Positions 11,308-23,632 of a DNA stretch of 64,000 nucleotides are shown in pieces. The position numbers and the translations under genes are program-made. This DNA comes from Hsuehochloa calcarea. Lineage: Eukaryota; Streptophyta; Magnoliopsida; Poales; Poaceae. Position 1 is the stretch's first letter, and every line of letters starts with the position of its first letter. The stretch lies in contig CM070613.1 in assembly GCA_036346395.1 (NCBI GenBank), positions 21,322,818 through 21,386,817 of the forward strand, given 5' to 3'. The notes beneath the pieces are model-generated. The model saw only the letters and a program-made list of their open reading frames with translations. It searched no databases and was not told the origin of the DNA.

Positions 11308-14132
11308 TGTAACATCCCAAATCTTGGGTTTGTATTTCAAATGTATAAAAAGGTGATTTTTTTAACTTTTCAACATGCATTGGATTTTTGGAGCATTTGC
11401 ATAATTTCTAGCATTTGAAATTTTCAAAATCAAAGAAAACACACAACTCAAATCGAAGTTCCAAAAGAAAATAGACACAAAAACTTGTGTTCATCTTCTA
11501 GAAATAATTTATTTAAATCTTATAATATTTATCATGAATTAATATAATTTTTTTTTCTAAAATTTTGGAACTAAACTCAACCCACTGAAAATTCAAACTC
11601 AAATCAATGACCTATTATAGGTTTGAATTTAAAATAAGCAAATAAAATATGAATAGTAAGGTTTCAAATTTTTCCCAGGAACCACCCTGAAATTTTTTAG
11701 AATTTTTGAAATTTTTTTGTTATATTTTCTAGCCCGGTCAACATGGGAGGTTTAAATTTCAAAATCAGTCAACTCTAACCCTATTCCGAGCCAAGCACTG
11801 TTCCACGGTCTTGAGTCTGACTTGGGCGAGCTGACTTGGCTAAACTGCCTAATCCAATCGACTGGACCTGAGTCAGACTCGACCAGTTACTGTTCCTCCA
11901 ACCGATCCAGCTGACCGGACTCGACTTAATCAACTAAAAGTTCTGACCAAACCCACCTACTGTTCAGACCGAACCAGACTCTGACTCGCACGACATTCTG
12001 TTGCTACCACCACGGGCCCACGCCATCAGCGTCATCTTCAACCTCTGGCAAAACGCGCTCGCCATGCGTTCACGCTGCTCTGCCCCGCACACAACAACGC
12101 TGTTGCCGCACCGCCCAGCTGACCTATCCCCGAGCGTCGCTTTGTAATGCCGCCTCCGCTCCATTGTTTCCCTGGGGATAATACCCCCTCCAAACACTAG
12201 TTTCTCCTCACTTCTCATCTTTTCTGCTGAGGAGAGGGAAGCTTGTTCTTGTTCATCTCTCAAGGAAGCTCGAATCTTCGATCTCCCTCATGCTGACCCT
12301 TCCATGCCGTTTCCATTTAGGCTGATGCCAGCTCCTGATTTGCTTTGTAGCTCCGGGAACACGATCGTGCTCTCGGCAGTTCCAAAGCGTGCTCCAAAGG
12401 ACACTCCCGAGCCCTCTTCTTCTCTGGGAGGTATTAACTTTGATCTTGCGTGTCACTTTGTGTCTTTAGCATGGTTAGAGTTTCCCCTCAACTGATTTCG
12501 GCAATGCACGACAGCAACTTGTGGATTTGGAGATTCAACCATTTTCGGCCAAAGAGCAACTTTTCACCTCCCACTTCGATCTAGTAAGGCATTGTCCAAT
12601 TCCTTCGTACACCACCGTCCTTTGGACCTTGTTGAGCTATCCCGACCATTCTCTTTCTTTGGCTTTCACCAAAACACCCTCTCCATGTTGAACTGTGCTG
12701 CCGCCGCCACCGTCTTCGACGTTGGCTCAACTCCGTGCATACCCGACCCTCTCCTCGCTCTGGTTGCTTCAGTAGACCTTGTAGAGACTCACGCACCCAC
12801 TTGGACAATGCAGAGTTGTTTTCTTTGCTTGCACTTCGGCCGTAGCACACGCGCCGCTTTTCTCTGGTGCGCCACCGCTACCGGCCAGCTCAGCCGTCGA
12901 GAGCACCACCAATAGGTGTGCAATACTATTGTGCACACATCCATGCCCTTGGTTCGCGCCGCCATGGCCGAAATCGCTAGCAATGCGTCAGTGAGTGTAG
13001 CGCTCCATTGTCGAACGCTCGATAGCACTGTAGCGGGGAGATTAGAGTTTATTACGTTCATTAACTGTTAATGATTGCTTAGTTATTAAATGGCTCTCCT
13101 AAAAAAGTTAATGTGTCTATTGCACGTGGGACCAAGCATAGTAAACGAGATGGTAATAACTGTTTAAAACTGAGTATGACATGTGGGCCCGCGAACTTAA
13201 GTGCACAGAATATACCCGTGGACCGGCCGTAGACCCACGGTCCATGCACTGTGTTGTGGACCGAGAGTATGACATGTGGACCCCACATGTTAGGCCACAT
13301 TTAAATCGAAAAATAAAATAAAAAATGACATTGTGCAATGGGCCCCACTGGTCAGTGTTTGTGGCTAGATATTCGGCTCAGTAAGAAAAGAATTTATGCT
13401 TTTTTAAATTCCAGAATGATTTATTGTTGAACTGAAAAATCAATTAACCTTAAAATTGTATAACTAATTCATTTTAACCCCAAATCCAGTGAAACCAATT
13501 TTGGTAATTCTAATTTTTAATGAAATTTAATATGGTATAATTTTTGGATATATTACTATTCTATAAAAATTAGTTCTAATATTGCACTTGGAATAGGATT
13601 ATTTATACACTAGTAAATGCTTTAACTCCAGAAATTCATAGAAAATTCATATGAACTCCAAATGAGGAGAATCAAGTTACTCTTGAAATAAATTTTTATT
13701 ATATATCATGCCATGTAATTTTTATCCTCACCACATTTCTAGAAAATTCCACCATAAAGATAATTTTTGGGTAAATAGTAACATATTTCCAAAGGCCATA
13801 ACTTCCACATACAAACTCCAAATAAAATAATATTTATATATAAATTCATCTAAAACAATAATCTACCTATTGTGAAATTTTGATGCATTTTGGAGAAATT
13901 TGAATTTTTGGATATATTTGGTGTTATGTGTTCTTATTGGATTTTCGTATTCGAACGTTAGATTACGAAGATCCGAATGAGTGATATTGTGATCCTCTAC
14001 AGTAACAAGTCAAGTGTCTTCAACAAGGCAAGCAGCCCCTTTGATCATATTGATCCTATTACTTTCGTTACAAAATATATTATTTGCAACTTGTATGTAC
14101 GCATGTTCTACTTGAATGATTATTTTTTGTTA
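11308..14132 (+). mobile_element. Gypsy-B 3' LTR, left arm of a large inverted repeat
   Basis: It begins TGTAACATCCC right after the Gypsy-B polypurine tract. The LTR end seen in the 5' copy (GGGTCCTCACA) is not reached. At 14132 the sequence turns back on itself. Content follows the usual pattern: an AT-rich start, a GC-rich middle (about 11980-13030) and AT-rich sequence towards the centre. Open frames in the middle (for example 12592-12915) have no protein-like features. Confidence 0.75.
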
Positions 14133-14170
14133 GAGATAGTTATTCCTATTAGCTGCATGAGGATATTTTG

Positions 14171-16957
14171 TAACGAAAATAATCATTCAAGTAGAACATA
14201 CATACATACGAGCTACAGACAAGATACTTTGTAATAAAAGTAATATGATTAATATGATCAAAGGGGGGCTGCTTGCCGTGTTGAAGATAATCTGTTTGCT
14301 GCTGTTGAGGATCACACTCGAACTCGTTTGGATCCTCGTAATCTAACGTTCGAATACGAAAAGTCAATAAGAACACATAACACCAAATATATCCAAAAAA
14401 TGAAATTTATCCCAAATCCATGAAAATTTCATAGTAGGTAGATTATGAATTTATAAATAAAAATTGTTTTATTTCGACTTTGTATGTAGAAGTTATGGCA
14501 TTTGGAAGATCAAAGAGAAGAAAAATTCAGAAAAATAACTCTTAGTATTGTTCACCAAAAATTATCTTTTTGGCAATATTTTTCAGAAATGTGGCAAAGA
14601 TAAAAATTACATCGAATGATATATAATAAAAAAGCTATAACGAGAATAACTTGATTCTCCTCATTTGGAATTCATATGAATTTTCCATGAATTTTTGAAG
14701 TTAAAGCATTTTCTAGTGTAAAAATAATCCTATTTCGGGATCAATATTAAAAACTAATTTTTTTCCAGGATAGTAACATGTTAAAATATTATACCATATT
14801 AAATTTCATTAAAAATAAAAATTACCAAAATTGGTTTCACTTGATTTGGAGTTAAAATGAATTAGTTATGCATTTTTGAAGTTAAATGATTTTTCAATGC
14901 AACAATGAATCATTTTAGAATTTCTAAAAACATTAAATACCTTTCTTACTGAGCCGAGGGCTAGCCATAGTCACTGACATCTGGCGTCCACTGCATAATG
15001 TTATTTATCATTTAAATTTCTGATTTAAATTCAACTAACAAGTGGGGTCCACCTGCCATACTCACGGTCCACGAAACAGCGTATGGACCGAAGGTCCATG
15101 CGCTCAGTCCACGGCCCACGACTGTGCACTTAAGTGCAGGGCCCACATGTTAGTTTCTGAAGTAAACAGGTTTTAAGTCCTTGATTCCTGTTTACAGGGC
15201 CCACGTGTAGGTAACTCATTAACACGTTAAGACAGTTATTAAATACACTTAGCAATCATTACGCCTTAATGACCGAGATTTGGCCTAATGATGGTGCTAC
15301 ATGAGCAGTCCAAATAGGACACACGCTCCCATGAGTAAGCCCGGCGGCTCGCTGGTGTTACGCGCCACGGCGGCGCCGACCAAGGCCTGGAATGGACTCC
15401 TCACGCCATTGCTCAGCTAATGGTGCTGGTGGTGAGCTCGACGGCGGCCTGTAGCGGCAGTGCGATGGCGAGGAGTGGTGCTAATGCTGCGGCGAACATG
15501 CAAACACAAATAGAGCTCCACATTGTCCAACTAAGCAAGTGCCAAAGCTACCTAGGGACTAAGTGATACTACCTAAGCGTTGGCAACGTTCGGAGAAGCT
15601 CAGGTGCTGGCTGGCGACAGAGAAGATGACAACGGCGTTTGCGGTTCACGCGGAGGAGGAATTCTGGGGAAATAGCAGGGAAATGAAAGGTTGGAACAGC
15701 ACCGAGGGTTGCATGAGATGGTATAACTGCAAGGAATCGGAGAAATACATACCCGATCGACAATTGGATAAGGAATAGTATTGTCGGCCGACAAAAGGAG
15801 CAAGATCCAAATCCACATGCTCATGCGCGAGATTGAAGAAATTAACTGAGGAGAAACCTTAGTTGGGCTCTTGAACGCATTATGACGTGCTAAGTGAGGA
15901 GAGGGCTCACCGGGAACAAAGATGGCACGGCGGAGCTTCTACAGGCATGCTCTGGACGTGCTCTGGAGCCGAGAAGACGTTTCCATGTTCTGGGTGCTAC
16001 AAGCAAGTTCAAGGTCACCCATTAGAAAAAATAGACACAGTGACGAACGGAGATGGAGAAGAACACGGAGGAAGGAAACTTACCCGAGACTAGAGCACGG
16101 GTGAGCTTCCTTCTCCTCAACGGTTGAGAGGAGAAGTGAGAAGGAAAGTGGGCTGTGAGGTGGTTTTGGCTCGGGCAATGGATGGGAAAGACAACGTCGT
16201 GAACAGGTTGCGTTTTTTGTTGGTCGAGGAGGGCGGTGGAGTCACAGCGTCGACGGAGGTGCGACAGAGCAGCGCTGCCGCGTGGAGCACGAGCTTTGCC
16301 CGCTTGCCAGCGTTTGGAGACAATGAACAGAGCGCGGGCCTGGGCGGTCAGCGAGACAAAGCTGCTCGGTTGGAGGTGGTGCATCGAGTGTTGTTTAGAC
16401 GGCTGGGTTAAGTCAAGTTGGAGCTATCTGGCTCGAGTCCAACACTGTTTGAGTTCGGATTTGAGTCCAACCAATAGTTGACTGGGAATGAATTGAAACT
16501 CTCCAGTTTGACCGGGCTAGATAAAATAACACATTAGTTTCAAAAATTCTGAAATTTTACAGTGAGGTTCCTAGGATGACCTCGTATCCATATAAAATTT
16601 GAAAACTCACTGTTCATATTTTATTTGCTTATTTTTAATCCTTTAACCGAAGGGGTTATTGAAATGGGTTTTGAATTGTCTTACGGTCAATTTGGTCTCC
16701 CAAAATTTGGGAAAAATTATATTTATTCATGATAAATATTATAAGTGTTAAATAAATTATTTCCCAATATGATAATAAGTTTTTATTTCTGCTTTCCTTT
16801 GGAGCTTCGATTTGTTCTATATGTTTTCTTTGATTTCAAAATCTTCAAATGCAAAAATTTATACAAATGCTCCAGAAATCTAATGCATGTTCAAAAGATT
16901 TAAAAAGTTTACTTTTTTATACATTTTAAATACAAGCCCAAGATTTGGGATGTTACA
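14171..16957 (-). mobile_element. Inverted LTR copy, right arm of the large inverted repeat
   Basis: This arm mirrors 11308-14132. Its outer end is GGGATGTTACA (16947-16957), the reverse complement of the left arm's start. Matching inner blocks include AGGATCCGTT-type sequence near 14330 against 13960, and TAACGAAAATAATCATTCAA at 14171 against 14106-14132. The GC-rich part at about 15300-16430 mirrors 11980-13030. Substitutions and small indels are plain to see, so the duplication is old. Confidence 0.75.
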
Positions 16958-17073
16958 CTACTCCAACTCTTCTTCCGCTGCATTGTGTGTCTAGTGGTAA
17001 CGATCTGTGATCTCTTGTTTGCATTGGCATTCTAGTTTATGTGATAGAATTTTTAAATGTTAGCTAGCGTAGC
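16958..17073. other. 116 bp unassigned spacer between LTRs
   Basis: The spacer lies between the palindrome end and the next solo LTR. It ends in GTAGC, one half of the solo LTR target duplication. No coding or repeat identity was recognised. Confidence 0.4.
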
Positions 17074-17432
17074 TGTAACATCCCAATTTTCAGGAGTTAT
17101 TAAAAAATTTCAATATAAAAAAATCATTTGGTTTTGTTGAATTTCTAAAGCTTAACATGAGATTTTGGAAATCAAAAGCAATTTAATCTGAATTAATCAA
17201 ACTTCAACTAATTCAAAATTTGGTTTATTATGAGTTTCTTGGAGTTTTTTGTGTTAAAAATCCACTTTCTCTATTTTTACTGAATTCCCATCAGTCGTTC
17301 CTGCTCCCGCCTCCTCCCTCACCTGCCCTAGCCGCACCTACCCCTTAACCATGTTGCCTCCTCGTGAGCCCCATTGTTGTGCCCTGGCACCACCTTCCCT
17401 GAGCTGCTCCCTCTCCCCCTCCTATCCTCTCG

Positions 17433-17795
17433 TTGTCGACCACACTCTCGGTGTCGACCTCCCCTTTTGGTTTCAACCAGCCTTGTGGTCTTGATCTTCC
17501 CTTTTGGTTTCGACCAACCTTATGGTCTCGACCAGCCTATTCGGTTTCGACCAAGCCTTGTGGTCTCGACCAACCTTTTGGTTTCGACCAGCCTTATGGT
17601 CTAGACCAGCCTTTCGATCTCGACTAGCCTTTTCATTTCGACCAGCCTTTCGGTCTCGACCAGCCTTTCGGTCTTGAGCAACCTTTTGGTTTCGATCAAC
17701 CTTGTAGTCTCGACCAGCCTTTCAGTCCTGACCAGCCTTGTGGTCTCGACTAGCCTTGTGGTTTCGACCGCCTCTCAGTTTCGACCACCCTCTCA
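17433..17795 (+). repeat. Minisatellite of about 18 bp units inside the solo LTR
   Basis: Imperfect units of the form GGTCTCGACCAGCCTTTC repeat many times. The 18 bp period keeps a frame open and gives a reiterated STSLVV/STSLMV-like hexapeptide, which accounts for the open frames here. Confidence 0.8.
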
Positions 17796-18103
17796 GCTTT
17801 GCCAGCCCTGCCTGTCAGCCCCTGCTCACCTTCTCTTTCCTCCCTCTTTTTTCTCAGTGTCGTGCGCATTAAATGCCATTGTTTCCTCAGCGACGTGCAC
17901 AATAAATGCTGCCTATGAATTAAATGTCGTTGTATCTGCGCCGACACATTTTTCCTCCCTCTTTTTCCTCAGCGTTGTGCGCATTAAATGCATGTCCTCT
18001 GTCATGCCTGTTTCCCCCGCTTGTCTCCTCCCCTACCTGCCCCCATCCCCTCCCTCACCTGCTCCTGCCGCTCTATCTTGTCACCCGGTTCCCCTCCTTC
18101 CTC

Positions 18104-18111
18104 TATAAATA
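18104..18111 (+). promoter_or_regulatory. TATA box of the solo Gypsy LTR
   Basis: TATAAATA in the context CCTCTATAAATAGAGCACT, preceded by a long CT-rich stretch. It probably marks the LTR promoter. Confidence 0.55.
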
Positions 18112-20867
18112 GAGCACTAGGGAGCTCTTTGCCTCCTCTTGTTTTTCCCTCAACTCTCTGTCTCTCTCTCCCTCGTTTTGCCATGCTTCGAGTTTCGCCG
18201 CCGTCCGCTAGAGCTTACGCCACTGCCTCTAGCGCCGATGTCAAAGCTTCTCTACCGCTATGGAAGCCTCTCTGGCGACGTGCTCGTCGTCATCGAATTC
18301 ACAAGCTTGTCGCCTACCTCATGCTTCCACCTCCCTTTCACAGCAATAAAAGGAGGCGAGCAGCTCCTTCCTCCCCTCTTCCTCCATTTCTTTTCCCAAG
18401 CGAAGCTCCAACCAAAGCACAACAACTAGTATGCTCCATTTCCTCTCCAGTGCAGCTCGGCCGTGAGCTCTAACTCCTTGCTCTCCCTCTAAAGTGATCG
18501 CTTCTTCATGCCAACCGTGTCACGACGAGCCCCTTGCCTTCCTCCTCCACCCCTTCGAATTCGCCCCTCTCTCTCTCTCTCACTTTCTTTACTCTGTAAT
18601 CGCGAATCTCCTACTGACAGCCAAACCACCTTCCTCCTCGCGTTCCACCACCGTCGTTGGTTCCCCAACGACATCGTCCACACCGTTGAGATCACCCCGT
18701 GAAGTTCTACGTCGTGCTCCCTTCCTTTTCTATGAAGCACCGCCGGTTTTTCAGAGCCCCGTGTGTGGCCTACCTGGTGCGCAACTCCTTGACACCACCT
18801 CCGCGCCATGTTAGCGCCATCTCGCCCGCCCGCCTGTGTCAACGCCAGCATGGCAGCCAATGCAAACCCCTCCTCTTCTACTCGTGTCACTTCGTGCCCC
18901 AGAGCTCCTTGAAGCAATCCTCTCGCTTAATTTCAGTTTGGTTTCACAGGAGCCACCACATTTCCTCTTCCACTTCAATCCCGGTCGACCCCTTCATTGC
19001 CGTCCTTCCTTGCCTTTGATCGGAGCGCCCGCACTGTCTTCGATCGTCTCGTCGCCGCTCTTTCTGCCGCCTCTGGTCTTCGTCGCGGTAATCCACCGTG
19101 CATCTCCGACCTGTCTCTCAGTCTTGGTAAGCTCCTCGTGCCATACTCTTCTGCCTTCTTCTTTCAACCGCATCGAGCAGTCGAATCTTTCTGTCTTTTG
19201 ACCGCGTCGAGTAGTCGAATCCTTCTTCCGACCACCTGTAGTCGAGCCTCCTTTCGACTAGGTAGTCGAACCTCCTTCCGACCACCTGTAGTCAAATCCC
19301 CTTTTGAGAGCTCGTTCTCCTTCGTTCGGACTCTTATTTGAGGGATTCAAAGTTCTAACTTCATCTAAATCCAGTACCTTTCTTTTGGCTCTAGTTTGGT
19401 AATTTTTTAATATTTTATTTGGATTTGTTGTATTTATTTGGCTCTTTTCGCACGTATAGATTCTAGCATTTCGAAAGAGTTCTTGGACCCGACAACCGAA
19501 GCATCTCAACACTTCAACGAGGATCCCGGCTTCTCTGAAGAATTCCTGGAACCATCTACCGAAGAACTCAAGCCTTCAACGAAGGCAAGTCATAGACCTT
19601 TCATCATGTCGTACCCAGTTTATGAAATTATATTGTTTATTATAAACATGCATGGCTAGTTATATAAAAATGGTTTTAGGAGTAGTTAAATACCTACTCG
19701 ATAGTATGACTCCTTGAATAATTGTGATCGACATGTTGACATGTATCCTTGGACACCATAGGTTTGGTAATTTTAGTTGGACATTATTGTAACACCAACT
19801 TGGATGTGTATTATGCTTAGTCATGCTTTAGTTATACGATGGTCTCACGATCACATGATTCAATGATGATAAATTTGACTTAATGATATATGGAATTGTG
19901 GTGTGGCCACTTTTGGTAAAATTTATTGTGTCATGGCAATGGTTGCCATTTGGTCGGGTTGAACCAAAAATAATTCCATACTCAGATGAATGATCGTGAA
20001 GTAAAGGGGGTGTAGGAAGCACACTGGGATGAGGATGTTTTGCCTAAGTAGCCACTAAGGACTTAACTTTGTGCGCCATTGATCTGGGCCATATCGTGCA
20101 ACCACATGTCCAACATGGGGTGGACCTGGCTGAATAATTAGCATTGTTTTGGTTTGGTTCTACCGTGGTGGTGTGATCTCCGAGTTTACGGATGGATTCA
20201 CATGGCACAAGAGGGGGTCTAGAAAGGTGAAACATTAGCGAGCAGAACCAAGTCAAAACAGATCTTTGTAAAGGCCATGTGGTAATCTCTTAGTCGCACA
20301 CCTCGAAAATATGTGAGCGGATAGTATAAGATGATTATCTCTTGTGGGTCAAGCTGTACAACCTCTGCAGAGTGTAAAACTATTCGAATAGTTGTGTCTC
20401 CGGTTATGGACAATGCCTAGTGTTTTCACGCGAGGGATATATTTTCTCAAAAATGTTATCGTGGATGGTTACGAGTTGGTTGGGAAGTGAATAAGGTGTT
20501 CATGAGTTGTTTTAAAGTAACTTGATTACTTATGTATTAATCTTTCAAATTGTGCTTTCGATCTACTTACTGTATTTACTATCAATACTGCTTTCTGCAA
20601 ATTAAACATGAAGCTATCCATGTCGAGCCTTGCATGAATACTAATTGCATACTGTCTCCTACGACTTGCTGAGTACATTATATACTCACGTCTTTACGCC
20701 ATTTGTTGATCAGTCATCGAAGAAGACCTAGGGAGCACCGAGCTCTATAAGGGCGATTACTTCGAAGACCTTGCGAACTAGGCTGCGTCCTCCACTCGAT
20801 TGCATGTGGTCATGTTGGATGGCTTCCACGAGTTTGTTTCATTCCACTGCAAGTTTATCCTAGTCAT

Positions 20868-20925
20868 AGATCTGGTCGTGGACTTGGTCGTGGATCTGGT
20901 CGTCGACCTGATCGTGACTTTAGCC
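20868..20925 (+). repeat. Short 12 bp tandem repeat
   Basis: GATCTGGTCGTG and close variants repeat about four times near the 3' end of the solo LTR. Confidence 0.6.
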
Positions 20926-21125
20926 TTGCGTGGAAAACTATGTAAAACCTTGACTGTAAGGTCCTTTGCTACTAAGTAATATTAATTTCCCTACTTCTTT
21001 AGCCGTGTTGTGGTATGGTTTCGAGTAAACCAATGCTGCGACTGTGTGGGCTAGCCACTGATCTGTGACTAGTTCAGAATACACATAGGGTCTCAAGGTT
21101 GCATACCCGGGGTCCCAACAGTAGC

Positions 21126-22160
21126 CTAGCCGTATCCCAACACATACGACACATCTGGTCCCGTACATAGCATAGCATACATGATAGATCCAATAGCCAA
21201 ATCATATGGAATTCTACTTTTTTTTTCTAGCTCATCAGTGGTCGTAGGATACTGAATCTTGCTAAAATTAATACCATGTGTCATGGGCATGTAACCTTTT
21301 TTGGAATCTTTGCATATTGAACTACTTCAACACCTTTTCTATGTACATATCCTGATTTAATCCAATTAGCATTTTAGATCTATCTCTATAGATCCTTATG
21401 CCCAAGATATATGTTGCATCTCCTAAATCTTTCATTGAGAAACTATTTCTTAATGAAGTTTCAACATATTCAAGCATTGGAATACCATTTCTGACCAGTA
21501 GTATGTCATCCATATACAAGATCAGAAACACAAGTTTGCTCCCAATAACCTTCTTATAAACACAAGGTTCTTCTTCATTCTTGATGAAGTCAAACCTTTT
21601 GACCACTCCATCAAAACGAATGTTCAAACTTTGAGATGCTTGCTTTAATCCACTGATGGATTTCTTAAGCTTGCATACCTTTCTAGCATCCCGTGGATCG
21701 ACAAAACCCTCAGGCTGTGTCATGTATACATCCTCACTTAGGTTTCCATTTAGGAAAGTTATTTGGACATCCATTTGCTATATCTCATAATCGAAATATG
21801 CAGCAATAGCTAGAATGATCCGGATAGACTAACCATAGCAACAGGCGAAAAAGTTTCATCATAATAAACAACTTGAATTTGTTTGAAACCCTTTGCCACA
21901 ACTCGTGCCTTATGAATGTGAACATTTCCATCCAGGTCTATCTTTTTCTTAAAAATCCACTTGCACTTAATGGTTTTAACACCATGAGGTGCATCGACCA
22001 AGTTCCAAACTTGATTGTCATACATGGATTTTATCTCGGATCTCATGGCTTCAAGCCATGACTCAGATTCTAAGTTCATCATTGCTTCCGTATAAGTCCT
22101 AAGCTCATAATTATTCAATAATAAAACATCATGTACATACCTTATAGGCAATTAACGTGG
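21126..22160 (-). pseudogene. Copia-2 reverse transcriptase remnant
   Basis: The N-terminal piece (21810-22151) has WLEAMRSEIKSMYDNQVWNL and CKWIFKKK. The core (21322-21774) has MDVQITFLNGNLSEDVYMTQ, GLKQAS and the catalytic box YMDDILL, where YVDD is the common plant Copia form. The C-terminal part (21126-21230) reads YDLAIGSIMYAML and CTGPDVSY. Frames are broken between the pieces. RT would copy element RNA to cDNA; this copy is dead. Confidence 0.85.
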
Positions 22161-22599
22161 TCTTTTAGATCTACCTGGAGCTGATGCCTCATCTACATGT
22201 TATACAACATTTTGTTCATCCTGTAGAGGTTCAGTAGGGGTTGAAATGTTTCTCGAATTTCTTCGAGTTGCACCTTGCTCCCACTGACTCCTTGGGAAAG
22301 AACTCTTTCTCCAAAAAAGACACCATTGCGGGCAACAAACATTTTGTTATCATCTCGATTATAAAAATAATATCATTTAGTTTGCTTAGGATACCCTACA
22401 AAGAAACACTTATCGGACTTGGGTGTGAGCTTGTCAGGCGTCAAACATTTCACATATGCCTTACAACCGCATATCTTGAGAAAAGACAGTCTAGGATACT
22501 TCTCAGTCCATATCTCATATGGTGTCTTCTCTACTATTTTTAATGTAATCCTATTTAAAGTGAAAGCAGCTGTTTCTAGAGCGTATCCCTAGAATTGCA

Positions 22600-23405
22600 A
22601 TGGAAGATCATATTAGCTCATCATTGATCGAACCATGTCAAACAATGTTCGATTTCGTCATTCAGACATCTCATTCCATTGAGGCGTTCTCGGTGGAGTG
22701 AGTTATGGAACAATTCCACACTTCTTTAGATGATCATCAAACTCATGGTTCAAATATTCACCTCCACAATCAGATCATAGACATTTGATTATCTTGCCAA
22801 GTTGATTTTGTACTTCATTTTGAAATTCTTTGAACTTTTCACGAGATTTCGACTTATGCCTCATCAAGTAAACATAACCATATCTACTGAAATCACCAGT
22901 AAAAGTTATAAAGTACTGAAAGACCACCTCTGACTGAAGTGCTCGTTGGTCCACATACATCTGTATGTACAAGGGCCAATAAGTCACTTGCCCTCTCACC
23001 TCTAGTTGTGAAAGGTATCTTCGTCATCTTGCCAAGTAAACAAGATTCACATGTTTCAAATAATTCAAAATCAAATGAGTTTAGAAGACCATCTTTATAG
23101 AGCTTCATCATACGCTTCTCATTTATATGACCCAGATGACAATGCCAAATAAAAGTGGGATTTAAATCATTAGGTCGAAGTCTCTTAGCACTTATGTTAT
23201 AGATAGGCATATCCTCAAGATTTAAAACATACAATCCATTCACCAACGGAGCATGAACATAAAGCATATCTTTAAAATAAATTGAACAATAATTGTTCTT
23301 TATTATGAACTCATAACCTTCTGCTCTTAAACAAGACGCAGAAATAATATTTTTTCTTACGCCTGGAACATAATAATTATTATTTAATTCCATAACTAAT
23401 CCCGA
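22600..23405 (-). pseudogene. Copia-2 integrase remnant
   Basis: The His/Cys zinc-binding region reads WHCHLGHINEKRMMKL and later CESCLLGKMTKIPF. It is followed by HTDVCGP, the first catalytic Asp region. The next part (22775-22999) has FITFTGDFSRYGYVYLM in another frame. A frameshift near 22905 separates them. The typical protein lead-in SGLVMELNNNYYVPGV lies directly upstream. Confidence 0.8.
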
Positions 23406-23605
23406 GGGTGATCCATGCCAACGACAACTCGACGAACAGGCGCATGTTCGCGAGATGGTACAATAGCGCCGTGCTATTGCCGAGGTCGCGGCGCATCCCC
23501 CTGCACAAGACACGGCCGTGGCAACGGCGCAGGAGGAGGCGGCGCCCACCCGGGGGCCAACGATGGCGTCCACAATGGCGCCTATGGACTGGTCAGAGAA
23601 GTGTC
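23406..23605 (+). other. GC-rich foreign segment replacing the Copia-2 protease
   Basis: About 200 bp of high-GC sequence sits inside AT-rich Copia-2, exactly where the aspartic protease N-terminus should be. On the plus strand one frame reads protein-like (RQLDEQAHVREMV, then ATAQEEAAPTRG), so it may be a fragment of another gene in antisense orientation. No flanking duplication was found. Origin unknown. Confidence 0.45.
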
Positions 23606-23632
23606 AATATTGATTTCTATAACATTAATACC

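Larger units (their letters stand above)
11308..16957. repeat. 5.65 kb imperfect inverted repeat with a loop of about 38 bp
   Basis: Arms 11308-14132 and 14171-16957 are reverse complements, with loop 14133-14170. The outer ends are TGTAACATCCC and GGGATGTTACA. The five bases outside each end differ (AGATT and CTACT), so it is not one inserted fold-back element. It looks like an LTR plus an inverted LTR joined tail to tail, both lacking their 3' ends. Confidence 0.8.
17074..21120 (+). mobile_element. Solo Gypsy LTR (4047 bp)
   Basis: It starts TGTAACATCCC and ends GGTCCCAACA. It is flanked by a perfect 5 bp target duplication, GTAGC at 17069-17073 and 21121-21125. There is no internal region or primer-binding site, so this is a solo LTR left by LTR-LTR recombination. 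It holds a minisatellite (17433-17795), a TATA box (TATAAATA, 18104-18111) and a GC/CT-rich region up to about 19300. Many open frames in 17370-19340 are low-complexity Ser/Pro/Leu sequence and not genes. From 19340 to 21120 the sequence is AT-richer LTR with no recognisable gene. Confidence 0.9.

Noticed and set aside
11308..16957. The whole inverted repeat as one fold-back transposon
   Set aside because: The left end directly follows the polypurine tract of Gypsy-B and the bases outside the two ends differ, so it is better read as an LTR and an inverted LTR copy.
17988..19341. Several plus-strand frames of 96-161 codons
   Set aside because: They lie in the CT-rich part of a solo LTR with clear ends and target duplication, are rich in Ser, Pro and Leu, overlap in different frames and show no domain.
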